Counted from the first letter of the stretch, positions 9,487 to 18,597 are shown. The stretch: DNA of 64,000 bases from Paraburkholderia megapolitana (GCF_007556815.1 NZ_CP041745.1:434001-498000), one strand, 5' to 3'. Translations and numbers: made by a program. The notes: generated from the letters alone by a model not told the origin.

Positions 9487-9516
9487 AGGCGCCACGGGAA
9501 ACCGTGGCGCCTTTTT
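9487..9516 (+). terminator. Rho-independent terminator after the MetQ-like gene
   Basis: AGGCGCCACGG (9487-9497) and CCGTGGCGCCT (9502-9512) form a perfect 11-bp stem around a GAAA loop, followed by TTTT. It sits 37 bases after the stop of the binding-protein gene. Confidence 0.92.
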
Positions 9517-9537
9517 CTTGCGCGCTTCGAGCGCGTG

Positions 9538-10464
9538 CTAGAGGCTACGTTCCCACTGCTCGATCGAGAGATCGTGGCCGAAGCGCCGCTCCGGTATCGT
9601 CGATGCGCAGATGAAGCCTTTGCGCTCGCAGAGCCGCTGCGCGTCGCGCATATCGGCGGTGGCCCACAGCAGCAGCTTTGCATAACCGGCCCGCGTCGCG
9701 AAGCGCACGCACTCGTCGATCAACTGTGTGCCGACGCCGGCGCCCCGCACCTCCGGCTCCACATAAAACAGCCGCACGCGCGCAACGGTCGTCGATACGC
9801 ACGCCACGAGCGCCGAGCCGACGATCACGCCTTCCTGGTCGGCGATCCAGCCCGCTTCGCGCAACGGATCGCGATGCCGCGTGAAGTCGCCGGCGATCTT
9901 CGCAAGCAATCCTTCGAATGAAGCGTCCCAGCCATATTCGTTCGTGAACAACTGCGCCTGGCGATGCACGAGCCAGCCGTATTCGCCCGCGGTGGGCGGG
10001 CGCAGTGTGACGGCGCGGTGCCGAAGCTGCGGATCGAGCAGCCACTCGATCTGCTTCATCGCGTCGATCAGACGTTCCTGCGAAGCGGCCGACAACTGGA
10101 TCAGCAACGCCGACACTTCCGCGACTGCTGCCGCATTGAGCGGTTGCCAGGCAGTGAGTCCTTCCTCGGTCAGCGACAGCAGGGACTGGCGCGCGTCGGT
10201 GTCGGACGGGCGACGCGTGATCAGGTTGCGACGTTCGAAACTGGTGAGCAGCCGGCTCAGATAGCCGGTATCGAGCCCGAGATTGCGGGCGAGCACCGCC
10301 GCAGTCTGCGCATGTCCGCCCGCGAGTTCGTGCAGGACACGAACCTCGGTGAGCGAAAAGACGCTTTTCTGCAGATGGTCGTGCAGCACGCCGATGTGCT
10401 GCGTGTAGAAACGGTTGAAGTGGCGGACGGCCTCAGCGCGCCGCTGCGCTGCCGAATCGTTCAA
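9538..10464 (-). CDS. MarR-type HTH regulator fused to GNAT acetyltransferase
   Basis: A 308-residue two-domain protein. Residues about 10-140 form a MarR winged helix (SLTEVRVLHELAGG, LGLDTGYLSRLLTSFERRNLI, and the wing RRPSDTDARQSLLSLT). Residues about 165-305 form a GNAT acetyltransferase with the acetyl-CoA loop region EVRGAGVGTQLIDECVRFA and LLLWATADMRDAQRLCERKGF. This fusion architecture is common in Burkholderiaceae; the ligand and acetyl acceptor are unknown. It diverges from the nag cluster across a 399-bp intergenic region. Confidence 0.9.
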   Translation of the reverse strand: MNDSAAQRRAEAVRHFNRFYTQHIGVLHDHLQKSVFSLTEVRVLHELAGGHAQTAAVLARNLGLDTGYLSRLLTSFERRNLITRRPSDTDARQSLLSLTEEGLTAWQPLNAAAVAEVSALLIQLSAASQERLIDAMKQIEWLLDPQLRHRAVTLRPPTAGEYGWLVHRQAQLFTNEYGWDASFEGLLAKIAGDFTRHRDPLREAGWIADQEGVIVGSALVACVSTTVARVRLFYVEPEVRGAGVGTQLIDECVRFATRAGYAKLLLWATADMRDAQRLCERKGFICASTIPERRFGHDLSIEQWERSL

Positions 10465-10556
10465 ACGCGTGCCCCCGGAATCATGCGGATTAAGGCAGCA
10501 CTATATTGCATTGCACGCGATTGTTAAAACGACCGATATTTCATGGCTTTGCAGCA

Positions 10557-10585
10557 ACTGGTATTGGAAAGGTATCTCAACTGGT
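10557..10585. promoter_or_regulatory. Direct ACTGGT half-sites, possible secondary NagR-type operator
   Basis: ACTGGTAT (10557-10564) and ACTGGT (10580-10585) occur 23 bp apart in the same orientation. They match the arms of the palindrome at 10744. They could be a second binding site for the GntR-type regulator encoded at 10864. No other gene is visible in 10465-10863. Confidence 0.4.
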
Positions 10586-10743
10586 GCGCGCATCGCGCAT
10601 AGGTGCGGACCACTTCGCAGTATTGGTCCTTTCAAATGGCTTGAATACGGGTAAATCCTGGGCACGTTGAACCTCACCCAGAAGGCCATCTATGGCCCGA
10701 AACGGCCCGTCCAGCAAGGCTCTCGATCGTTTCCACGAAATAG

Positions 10744-10782
10744 ATACCAGTTCGTTGACTGGTATTATTGTGGTTATATAAT
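10744..10782 (+). promoter_or_regulatory. Sigma-70-type promoter overlapped by a palindromic GntR operator
   Basis: The palindrome ATACCAGT-N6-ACTGGTAT spans 10744-10765. It contains TTGACT (10755-10760), which is followed after 16 bp by TATAAT (10777-10782), a good promoter. The palindrome resembles the ACTGGTCTAGACCAGT type of site used by NagR/DasR-like GntR regulators. A regulator bound here would cover the -35 box, so repression of the downstream nag genes, including the regulator itself, is inferred. Confidence 0.75.
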
Positions 10783-10863
10783 GGGCTCGAATTTGAAGAA
10801 CCCGGGTGAGCTTCTGCGCTCGCCTCTCGGCCACGCTCTTCTGGACGGATTTGCCGGAGCCCC

Positions 10864-11598
10864 ATGGAAACACGCTGGTCCGCGCTCGTGCCCGACGCGC
10901 GCAACCTCACGCCGCTCTACCTGCAGCTCGCACGCAATCTCGCGACCGCGATCCATTGCGGCGTCTGGTCGGCAGGCGAGGCGCTGCCGTCGGAGCGCAC
11001 GCTGTCCGATGCGATCGGCGTATCGCGCATTACCGCGCGCAAGGCCATCGAGCTGCTGGTCGAGCAGGGCTTGATCCGGCGCGCGCGCGGTGCCGGCAGT
11101 TTTATTACGCCGCGTGTCGAAGATCCGCTGTCGCGGCTCACCGGCTTCACGAAAAAGATGGAGCAACGCGGCTTCAGGCCCGATTCGATCTGGCTCGAGC
11201 GCGACGTGCGGCCGGCGAATCGCGACGAGATCGTCCATCTCGGTCTGTCGCCAGGTGCGACGGTCGCGAGCCTGCGGAGGCTGCGGCGCGCGGACGGCAT
11301 CGTGATGGCGGTCGAGCATTCGACGCTGCCCGTGTCGATCGTGCCGGACCCGCAGGCGGTCGGTGCGTCGTTGTACGGTTATCTCGAGCAGCGCGGTGCC
11401 TCTGTGGTGCGCGCGCTGCAGCACTTCCGCGCGGTCAACGCGACCAGCGAGATCGCCGCATTGATGGACATGGAGCCGCGCTCGGCGCTGCTCGTCATCA
11501 CGCGCATCGGCTATAGCGCCGACCAGCGCGCGATCGAACTAACGGACACCTATTGCCGCGACGACTACTACGACTTCGTCGCAGAACTGCGCAGCTAG
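10864..11598 (+). CDS. GntR/HutC family regulator of N-acetylglucosamine genes (NagR-like)
   Basis: A 244-residue regulator with an N-terminal winged helix (about residues 14-80: GEALPSERTLSDAIGVSRITARKAIELL). A C-terminal UTRA ligand-binding domain (about 95-238) ends in ITRIGYSADQRAIELTDTYCRDDYYDFVAEL. HutC-type GntR proteins linked to nag genes respond to glucosamine-6-phosphate or N-acetylglucosamine-6-phosphate. It is the first gene of the nag cluster, behind a promoter carrying a matching palindrome, so autoregulation is likely. The specific ligand is inferred from the neighbourhood. Confidence 0.88.
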   Translation: METRWSALVPDARNLTPLYLQLARNLATAIHCGVWSAGEALPSERTLSDAIGVSRITARKAIELLVEQGLIRRARGAGSFITPRVEDPLSRLTGFTKKMEQRGFRPDSIWLERDVRPANRDEIVHLGLSPGATVASLRRLRRADGIVMAVEHSTLPVSIVPDPQAVGASLYGYLEQRGASVVRALQHFRAVNATSEIAALMDMEPRSALLVITRIGYSADQRAIELTDTYCRDDYYDFVAELRS

Positions 11599-11683
11599 CA
11601 GCGGCGAGTTTTTCGTCGAGGGTGCGGAACACTGGGCCGCGCCGAACAGTCATGCATTGCATTACGCATCATCAGAGAGACTC

Positions 11684-12787
11684 ATGCTGACCGGAAACAT
11701 ACTGACACCCGATGGTTGGATTCACGGCAAGCTCGAATGCGAGAACGGCCGCATCACGTCGTTGACGGGCCGAGCCGTCGATCCCGCGAACAACGACGCG
11801 CCCTACATCCTGCCGGGCTTCATCGATCTGCACGTGCACGGCGGCGGCGGTGCCGACGTGATGGAAGCGGGCAACGCAATCGAAACGATCACCCGCACGC
11901 ACGCGCGTTACGGCACGACGAGCCTGCTCGCGACGACGATGACCGCGCCGCGCGACGAGTTGATGAACGTGGTCGCCGGTCTCGGTGAAGTGACGCGCAA
12001 GCGCACGTCGGGTGGCGCGCGCGTGCTCGGCGTGCATCTCGAAGGACCGTATATCAATCCCGGCAAGCTCGGTGCGCAGCCGGACGCGGCGGTGTCGGCG
12101 GTGCTCGACGAAGTGCTGAAGTATCTGTCGATTGCACCGATCCGTGTCGTCACGCTCGCTCCGGAAATTGCCGGTCACATTGAGATCATCTCGGAGATGG
12201 CGGCGCGCGGCGTGCGCGTGCAACTCGGCCACTCGCTTGCAACTTACGACGATGCGGTCGCGGCACTGAAGCACGGTGCCTGCGGTTTCACGCATCTGTT
12301 CAACGCGATGTCGCCGCTGCATCACCGCAACCCGGGTCTCGTCGGCGCGGCGCTCGCGCATGCCGAGTACGCAGAGATCATTCCCGATCTGCTGCACGTT
12401 CATCCGGGCGCGATTCGTGCGGCGATGCGTGCGATTCCGCGTCTCTACGTGGTGACCGACAGCACGTCGGCAACCGGCATGCCCGACGGCGAATATCGCC
12501 TGGGCAGCCAGCACGTCACCAAGTGTCTCGGCGGCGTGCGTCTCGCCGACGGCACGCTTGCCGGCAGCACGCTGACGATGGATCAGGCGCTGCGCAACCT
12601 CGTCTCGCTCGGCCTGCCGATGGCCGACGTTTCAAACCGTCTGTCGCGCTACGCCGCCGATTATCTCGGCATCGAAGACCGCGGCCGTCTCACGCGTGGT
12701 GCGTGGGCCGACGTCGTCGTGTTCGATCGCGAACTGGCACTGACTGCGACTTACGTCGAAGGAGAATCGATTGTCGAATATGCTTAA
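11684..12787 (+). CDS. nagA: N-acetylglucosamine-6-phosphate deacetylase
   Basis: Amidohydrolase that removes the acetyl group from GlcNAc-6-P to give GlcN-6-P. The 367-residue sequence has the metal-binding and catalytic signatures in order: GFIDLHVHGGGG (HxH), HLEGPYINPGK (metal Glu), QLGHSLATYDD, THLFNAMSPL and TDSTSATGMPDG (catalytic Asp). The ATG at 11684 follows AGAGAGA; an in-frame ATG at 11657 is less likely. Its end overlaps the start of the next gene, implying translational coupling. Confidence 0.95.
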   Translation: MLTGNILTPDGWIHGKLECENGRITSLTGRAVDPANNDAPYILPGFIDLHVHGGGGADVMEAGNAIETITRTHARYGTTSLLATTMTAPRDELMNVVAGLGEVTRKRTSGGARVLGVHLEGPYINPGKLGAQPDAAVSAVLDEVLKYLSIAPIRVVTLAPEIAGHIEIISEMAARGVRVQLGHSLATYDDAVAALKHGACGFTHLFNAMSPLHHRNPGLVGAALAHAEYAEIIPDLLHVHPGAIRAAMRAIPRLYVVTDSTSATGMPDGEYRLGSQHVTKCLGGVRLADGTLAGSTLTMDQALRNLVSLGLPMADVSNRLSRYAADYLGIEDRGRLTRGAWADVVVFDRELALTATYVEGESIVEYA

Positions 12788-13787
12788 AGAGGCGCTGGCG
12801 TCCGCCGATGCGGTCGCCGCGCAACTCGCCGATACGTCGCGTGTGGAAGCACTCGCGGCACGGCTTGCCGAAGCGCCGCGCGATGTCGCGCTCACGGTGG
12901 CGCGCGGTAGTTCCGATCACGCCGCGAGCTATTTCGCAAGCCTAACGATGAGCCGCTTAGGCGTGCCGGTTGCCTCGCTGCCGATGTCGGTGGCGACGTT
13001 GCAGCAGGCGCCGTTGCGTGTGCGCGGTCAGCTCGCAATTGCATTCTCTCAATCGGGCAAGAGCCCCGATCTGATCGGCACGATGGTTGCGCTGCGCGAT
13101 GCCGGCGCATTGACCGTCGCCGCAGCGAACGCACCGGGTTCGCCGCTTGCCGCGGCATGCGAATGGGATCTGCCGCTGTCCGCTGGTCCTGAATTGAGCG
13201 TTGCCGCGACGAAGAGCTACATCGCGATGCTGTCGTTGTCCGCGCAACTGGTCGCTCACTGGCAGCGCGACGAAGCGCTGCTCGGCGCGTTGCGTACGTT
13301 GCCCGATGCGCTGCGTGCAGCAGGTACGCTCGACTGGTCGAGCGCGGTCGTAGAGCTGCGTGGTGTGGAGCGGATGATCGTGATCGGTCGCGGTCTCGGT
13401 CTCGCGATCGCGCAGGAAGCCGCGCTGAAGCTGAAGGAAACCTCGGGCATTCAGGCTGAAGCGTTTTCGAGCGCGGAAGTGCGGCACGGTCCGATGGAAC
13501 TGATCGATCGCGACTACCCGCTGCTCGTGTTCGCACCGCGTGGCCCGGAACAGGAAGGGCTCGTGCAGCTCGCGCGCGACATGAAAGCACGCGGCGCCCG
13601 CGTGCTGCTCGCGGCCCCCGACGACGTCGCCGAAGCGACGCTGCCCGTCGTGCAGACCGCACACCCGGCGCTCGATCCGATCGCCACGATCCTTTCTTTC
13701 TACGTGATGGCCGCGGCGCTCGCCGCCGCACGCGGACGCAATCCCGACGCGCCGCGCCATCTGAACAAAGTCACCGAAACTCACTGA
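12771..13787 (+). CDS. SIS-domain glucosamine-6-phosphate deaminase (AgaS/NagB-II type)
   Basis: A 338-residue protein with two SIS (sugar isomerase) domains. The first contains ARGSSDHAASYF and FSQSGKSPDLIG; the second has GRGLGLAIAQEAALKLKET and EVRHGPMELID. It resembles the isomerase half of GlmS without the glutaminase domain. Following NagA, the expected job is conversion of GlcN-6-P to Fru-6-P plus ammonia. GGAG at 12761-12764 is ideally placed for a TTG start at 12771 (six bases) rather than for the ATG at 12780 (fifteen bases), so I used TTG. Confidence 0.87.
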   Translation: MSNMLKEALASADAVAAQLADTSRVEALAARLAEAPRDVALTVARGSSDHAASYFASLTMSRLGVPVASLPMSVATLQQAPLRVRGQLAIAFSQSGKSPDLIGTMVALRDAGALTVAAANAPGSPLAAACEWDLPLSAGPELSVAATKSYIAMLSLSAQLVAHWQRDEALLGALRTLPDALRAAGTLDWSSAVVELRGVERMIVIGRGLGLAIAQEAALKLKETSGIQAEAFSSAEVRHGPMELIDRDYPLLVFAPRGPEQEGLVQLARDMKARGARVLLAAPDDVAEATLPVVQTAHPALDPIATILSFYVMAAALAAARGRNPDAPRHLNKVTETH

Positions 13788-13826
13788 TCGAGAAACCAGA
13801 TGCGTCGTGTCGAGGAGTCACGTTTG

Positions 13827-16385
13827 ATGAGCCCTGCCCAAGGCCATATAGTCCTGCTTGCGCCGCTGACCGGTCCTGTCGTGCCGCTCGCGAACGTGCC
13901 CGACCCGGTGTTCTCGGGCGGCATGTTCGGCGACGGCATCGGGATCGATCCGCTCGTCGGCAAGCTTGTCGCGCCGTGCGATGCGACCGTCACGCATCTT
14001 GCGCGTACGGGCCACGCGGTCACGCTGCGCACCGACGATGGCGCTGAAATCCTGCTGCACATCGGTATCGATACGGTCGAGCTGAACGGCAAGGGCTTTG
14101 CACCGATGATCGAACAGGGCGCGCAAGTGCGTGCCGGCGATGTCCTGATCGAGTTCGATCAGGATCAGATTGCGTGTGCGGCACCGAGCCTTGTGTCGGT
14201 GGTGGCGATCGCTAACTCGGATGCCTTCGAAGTGGTCGAGCGCGCGGCTGGTGGCATGGTGGTGGCAGGCGAAACGCCGCTGCTCGTGCTGCGTGCCCGT
14301 CAAGGTGCCGCCGCGGATGCTTCGCGCGAAGCGAGTGTTGTGGTCGATGAAGCGCGTCGTCATGTGACGCTTGCGCACGCCGGCGGTCTGCATGCGCGGC
14401 CCGCCGCACGTGCGCGTGAAGCTGCGCGCGGTTTCGATGCGCGTGTCGAAGTGCGCTATGACGGTCGTAAGGCGCCAGTCGAAAGCGTGGTCGGTCTGCT
14501 CGGTCTTGGTGCCGGTGAAGGCGCCACGATCGAACTGCTCGGCATCGGTCGACAAGCCGATGCTGCGGTGGAAGCGGTCGCGCGCGAGTTGCTGCGCGAA
14601 GCGCATGGCGAAGTTGAAGAGAAGCCGGCGCGGCATAGCTCGCCAGCGCCTCTTGTCGCCGCAGCTAGTGGCGGTGCAGTGCTTGCACCCAACACGCTGG
14701 CCGGTGTCTGTGCAGCGCCTGGTGTCGCAGTCGGCAAGCTCGTGCGCTGGGACGACGCAGACCTCGATCCGCCGGAACAGGCGAGCGGCACGTCAGCAGC
14801 GGAGAGCCGTCTGCTCGACAAGGCGCTCGCCACCGTCGATGCAGAACTGAACACGACCGTACGCGACGCATCGCAACGCGGTGCGGTCGGCGAAGCGGGC
14901 ATTTTCACTGTGCACCGTGTGCTACTCGAGGACCCGACGCTGATCGATGCAGCACGCGATTTGATCAGCCTAAGCAAGAGCGCCGGTTTTGCGTGGCGTT
15001 CGGCGATCCGCGCACAAATCGCGGTGCTGGCGAAGCTCGACGACGCATTGCTCGCCGAGCGCGCCGCCGATCTGCGCGACATCGAGAAGCGCGTGCTGCG
15101 CGCACTTGGTTATACGAACAGCGCCGCGCGAACGCTGCCCGACGAGGCTGTGCTCGTAGCGGAAGAATTCACGCCGTCGGACCTGTCGTCGCTCGATCGC
15201 ACGCGCGTCACTGCAATCGTGATGGCACGGGGCGGTGCGACCTCGCATGCGGCGATCATCGCGCGGCAGATCGGCATTCCCGCGCTGGTCGCGGTCGGCG
15301 ATACGCTGCTCGCGATTCCCGACGGCACCCAGGTGGTAGTCGATGCATCGGCGGGCCGGCTCGAATATGCGCCGAGCGCGCTCGACGTCGAACGCGCGCG
15401 ACTCGAGCGCACACGGCTTGCCGACGTACGCGAAGCGAACCGTCGCGTGTCGCAGCAAGCCGTCACGACCCGCGATGGCCACGCAGTCGAAATCGCCGCG
15501 AACATCGCGACGCTCGACGACGCGAAGGCCGCTGTCGACAACGGCGCCGATGCCGTCGGCCTGCTGCGCACGGAATTGTTGTTCATTCATCGCCAGACGG
15601 CGCCGCGCGTCGACGAACATCGCGACAGCTATCAATCGATCGTCGATGCGCTGAACGGTCGCACGGCAATCATCCGCACGCTTGATGTCGGCGCCGACAA
15701 GGAAGTCGATTACCTGACGCTGCCGCCTGAACCGAATCCCGCGCTCGGCTTGCGCGGCATCCGCCTTGCGCAGGTGCGCCCCGATCTGCTCGACGATCAA
15801 TTGCGCGGCCTGCTGGCCGTGCGGCCGATCGGCGCAGTGCGCATCCTGCTACCGATGGTGACCGACGCTGGCGAACTCATACGCTTGCGCGCGCGTATCG
15901 ACGAACTCGCGCGCGAAAGCGGCCGCACCGAGCCGATCGAAGTGGGCGTGATGATCGAGGTGCCGTCCGCTGCGTTGCTCGCCGACCAGTTGTCGCAGCA
16001 CGCCGATTTCCTGTCGATCGGCACCAACGATCTCACGCAGTACACGCTCGCCATGGACCGCTGCCAGGCCGATCTCGCGGCGCAGTCCGACGGTCTGCAC
16101 CCAGCCGTGCTGCGGCTCATCGCGACGACCGTCCAGGGCGCGCAGAAGCATGGCAAATGGGTCGGCGTGTGCGGCGCACTCGCCGGCGATCCGCTCGCCG
16201 TGCCGCTGCTCGTGGGCCTCGGCATCACCGAACTGTCGGTGGATCCGGTCGCCGTGCCGGGCATCAAGGCGCGTGTGCGCAATCTCGACTATCAGCTGTG
16301 CCGGCAGCGCGCGCAGGATGCGCTCGCACTCGATTCGGCGCAGGCAGTTAGAGCAGTAAGCCGTGAAGTCTGGCCGCTGGACTAG
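13827..16385 (+). CDS. EIIA(Glc-type)-HPr-Enzyme I fusion phosphotransferase
   Basis: An 852-residue fusion of the soluble PTS relay. Residues about 10-145 are EIIA of the glucose type, with active histidine in EILLHIGIDTVEL. Residues about 170-250 are HPr, with the phosphorylated histidine in GGLHARPAARA and a Ser46-equivalent in VESVVGLLGLG. Residues about 280-845 are Enzyme I, with the PEP-dependent histidine in GGATSHAAIIARQ and the C-terminal SIGTNDLTQYTLAMDR. It should pass phosphate from PEP to the EIICB at 16476, which lacks its own EIIA. GAGGAG nine bases before 13827 decides the start; an ATG at 13800 is an alternative. Confidence 0.94.
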   Translation: MSPAQGHIVLLAPLTGPVVPLANVPDPVFSGGMFGDGIGIDPLVGKLVAPCDATVTHLARTGHAVTLRTDDGAEILLHIGIDTVELNGKGFAPMIEQGAQVRAGDVLIEFDQDQIACAAPSLVSVVAIANSDAFEVVERAAGGMVVAGETPLLVLRARQGAAADASREASVVVDEARRHVTLAHAGGLHARPAARAREAARGFDARVEVRYDGRKAPVESVVGLLGLGAGEGATIELLGIGRQADAAVEAVARELLREAHGEVEEKPARHSSPAPLVAAASGGAVLAPNTLAGVCAAPGVAVGKLVRWDDADLDPPEQASGTSAAESRLLDKALATVDAELNTTVRDASQRGAVGEAGIFTVHRVLLEDPTLIDAARDLISLSKSAGFAWRSAIRAQIAVLAKLDDALLAERAADLRDIEKRVLRALGYTNSAARTLPDEAVLVAEEFTPSDLSSLDRTRVTAIVMARGGATSHAAIIARQIGIPALVAVGDTLLAIPDGTQVVVDASAGRLEYAPSALDVERARLERTRLADVREANRRVSQQAVTTRDGHAVEIAANIATLDDAKAAVDNGADAVGLLRTELLFIHRQTAPRVDEHRDSYQSIVDALNGRTAIIRTLDVGADKEVDYLTLPPEPNPALGLRGIRLAQVRPDLLDDQLRGLLAVRPIGAVRILLPMVTDAGELIRLRARIDELARESGRTEPIEVGVMIEVPSAALLADQLSQHADFLSIGTNDLTQYTLAMDRCQADLAAQSDGLHPAVLRLIATTVQGAQKHGKWVGVCGALAGDPLAVPLLVGLGITELSVDPVAVPGIKARVRNLDYQLCRQRAQDALALDSAQAVRAVSREVWPLD

Positions 16386-16475
16386 GTCCGGCAGCGTTCG
16401 CGACAGGCTTCGCATCAATACGTCAAGCAACGACTTAACGACGATTCGACAACGAGAAGAGGATTGGAGAGACCA

Positions 16476-18278
16476 ATGGATGGAAATCCGTTTCTGAAGG
16501 TACAGCGGCTGGGCCGCGCGCTCATGCTGCCGATTGCAGTGCTGCCGGTGGCCGGCCTGCTGCTGCGCCTCGGCCAGCCCGATGTGTTCAACATCAAGAT
16601 GATCGCCGACGCGGGCGGCGCGATCTTCGACAACCTGCCGCTGCTGTTCGCGATCGGTGTGGCCGTCGGGTTCGCGAAGGACAACAACGGCGTTGCGGCG
16701 CTCGCCGGTGCGATCGGCTATCTGGTCGAAATCGCGGTGATGAAGGACATCAACGACAAGCTGAACATGGGCGTGCTGTCGGGGATCATCGCGGGCATCG
16801 TGGCGGGGATGCTGTACAACCGCTACAAGGACATCAAGCTACCGGACTACCTCGCGTTCTTCGGAGGGAAACGCTTCGTGCCGATTGTGACGGGGGTGGC
16901 GTGTCTCGCACTCGGCATTGTGTTCGGCTACGTGTGGTCGCCGATTCAAGGTGCGATCGACAGCGCTGGTCACTGGCTCACAACCGCCGGCGCGCTCGGC
17001 GCATTCGTGTTCGGCCTGCTGAACCGGTTGCTACTCGTCACTGGCCTGCATCACATCATCAATTCGCTGGCGTGGTTCGTGTTCGGCACGTTCACGCCGC
17101 CGGGCGGCGTCGCGGTGACGGGCGATCTGCACCGCTTCTTCGCGGGCGACCCGACTGCGGGCGGCTTCATGACGGGCTTCTTCCCGGTCATGATGTTCGG
17201 TCTGCCGGCCGCGTGTCTCGCGATGTTCCACGAAGCGCCGAAGGAGCGTCGCGCGGTGGTCGGCGGCCTGCTGTTCTCGATGGCGCTGACGTCGCTGCTG
17301 ACCGGCGTGACCGAGCCGATCGAGTTCAGCTTCATGTTCCTCGCACCGGTGCTGTACGTGATCCATGCGGTATTGACCGGGCTGTCGATGGCGATCTGTT
17401 CGGCGCTTGGCATCAAGCTCGGCTTCACGTTCTCGGCGGGTGCGATCGACTACGTGCTGAACTACGGCCTGTCGACGAAGGGCTGGCTCGCGATTCCGAT
17501 CGGCATCGTGTATGCGGTGGTGTACTACGGCCTGTTCCGCTTCTTTATCCGCAAGTTCAACATGGCGACGCCGGGGCGTGAGCCGGCATCGGCCGAAGCA
17601 CAGGTCGATTCGTTCACGACCGGTGGTTACGTTGCACCGACCGCGGGGGCGAGCGTGCCGCGTGCGGCGCGCTACATCGCCGCGCTCGGTGGCGCGGCTA
17701 ATCTGACGCTCGTCGATGCGTGTACGACGCGGCTGCGTCTGTCGGTGGTCGACCCGGCGCACGTGTCTGAGCCCGAGTTGAAGACGATCGGTGCGCGTGG
17801 CGTGCTGAAGCGCGGCGGTAACAGCGTGCAGGTGATCATCGGGCCGGAAGCGGACATCATTGCCGACGAGATTCGGGCGACGCTTGCTCAAGGTGGTGGT
17901 GCGGCGGACCTCGGTGCGCAGCCGGCGAGCACCGCGGCGGCAGCGGCCGCGACCGCGACGCGTGCTGCCGTTGCACCGGTGGCGCAAGCAGCCGGCAGCG
18001 GCCCGCTCGATCCCGACCCGACACGCTGGCTGGCGGTGTTCGGCGGCGCGACGAATATCGTGTCGCTTGATGCGGTGGCTGCTACGCGGCTGCGGATCGT
18101 GGTGCGCGATCCGTCGTCGGTGGATCGGCAGCGGCTTGCGGCGCTCGATGTGGCGTGGGTATCGGCGGATACGTTCCACATCGTTGTCGGCGACGCGGCG
18201 CAGCGCTACGCGCAGCAACTGACGGCGCGGCTGCCTGCTGTGGATGGCGCGAGCGGTGCAACACCGTTGCCTGCATGA
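16476..18278 (+). CDS. nagE: PTS N-acetylglucosamine transporter EIICB with duplicated EIIB
   Basis: A 600-residue membrane permease. The EIIC domain (about 1-365) has multiple helices and the sugar-binding signature LTGVTEPIEFSFMF. A first EIIB domain (about 390-475) has the phosphocysteine in DACTTRLRL. After an Ala-rich linker, a second EIIB-like domain (about 510-590) has AVAATRLRI, with alanine where the cysteine should be, so it cannot carry phosphate. EIIA is absent and is supplied by the upstream fusion. GGAGAG precedes the ATG. GlcNAc specificity is inferred from the nag neighbours. Confidence 0.92.
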   Translation: MDGNPFLKVQRLGRALMLPIAVLPVAGLLLRLGQPDVFNIKMIADAGGAIFDNLPLLFAIGVAVGFAKDNNGVAALAGAIGYLVEIAVMKDINDKLNMGVLSGIIAGIVAGMLYNRYKDIKLPDYLAFFGGKRFVPIVTGVACLALGIVFGYVWSPIQGAIDSAGHWLTTAGALGAFVFGLLNRLLLVTGLHHIINSLAWFVFGTFTPPGGVAVTGDLHRFFAGDPTAGGFMTGFFPVMMFGLPAACLAMFHEAPKERRAVVGGLLFSMALTSLLTGVTEPIEFSFMFLAPVLYVIHAVLTGLSMAICSALGIKLGFTFSAGAIDYVLNYGLSTKGWLAIPIGIVYAVVYYGLFRFFIRKFNMATPGREPASAEAQVDSFTTGGYVAPTAGASVPRAARYIAALGGAANLTLVDACTTRLRLSVVDPAHVSEPELKTIGARGVLKRGGNSVQVIIGPEADIIADEIRATLAQGGGAADLGAQPASTAAAAAATATRAAVAPVAQAAGSGPLDPDPTRWLAVFGGATNIVSLDAVAATRLRIVVRDPSSVDRQRLAALDVAWVSADTFHIVVGDAAQRYAQQLTARLPAVDGASGATPLPA

Positions 18279-18343
18279 CGCGATAGTGATTAGAGGCTCA
18301 AGCGGTTTGCGCACGATGCGTGAATCGCGGCGATACGAAAAAG

Positions 18344-18372
18344 CGCTGCCCTTTGCGAGGCAGCGTTTTTTT
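18344..18372 (+). terminator. Rho-independent terminator after nagE
   Basis: CGCTGCC (18344-18350) pairs with GGCAGCG (18359-18365), followed by seven T. A run of A on the other flank (18338-18342) means it could also act on minus-strand transcripts. It closes the nag cluster. Confidence 0.88.
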
Positions 18373-18437
18373 GTCGGCTGAGATTGTGCAATACGGGTAC
18401 TGGTGAAGTCTGCTGCGTCGGCAGCTCAGTTCAATTG

Positions 18438-18552
18438 ACGTACGCAAAAAGAGCCGCGCCGCCTTTCGAGGGCGAGGCTTCGGTTCAGCACCCTGCGGCG
18501 CCAGACCGTGGCCATACGTTATGCGTAGCCACGCGTACTCACCCAGTGCAAT
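18438..18552. repeat. Decayed tandem copy of the rpoH 3' end and its terminator
   Basis: Positions 18438-18552 repeat 18556-18670 with a constant offset of about 118 bp. Shared blocks include ACGTACGCA/ACGTGCGCA, CTTTCGAGGGC and TGCGGCGCCAGACC. The downstream copy contains the functional stop of rpoH. In the upstream copy the equivalent minus-strand codons read ALGEYAW instead of ALNEYA-stop, so the stop has become TGG. It is therefore a non-functional duplicate of the last few rpoH codons plus the terminator. The rest of the 18279-18646 gap holds only terminators. Confidence 0.75.
18446..18479 (-). terminator. Second, imperfect rpoH terminator (duplicate copy)
   Basis: AGCCGCGCC (18452-18460) and GGCGAGGCT (18471-18479) pair with one G-A mismatch. 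Five A (18446-18450) give a U run on minus-strand RNA. It is the decayed partner of the terminator at 18565. Confidence 0.55.
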
Positions 18553-18564
18553 CAACGTGCGCAG

Positions 18565-18597
18565 AAAAAAGCCCTGCCGTCTTTCGAGGGCAGGGCT
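18565..18597 (-). terminator. Rho-independent terminator of rpoH
   Basis: On the minus strand AGCCCTGCC (18597-18589) pairs perfectly with GGCAGGGCT (18578-18570). The tract is followed by a run of T corresponding to the A tract 18565-18570. It lies about 50 bases after the rpoH stop. Confidence 0.88.
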
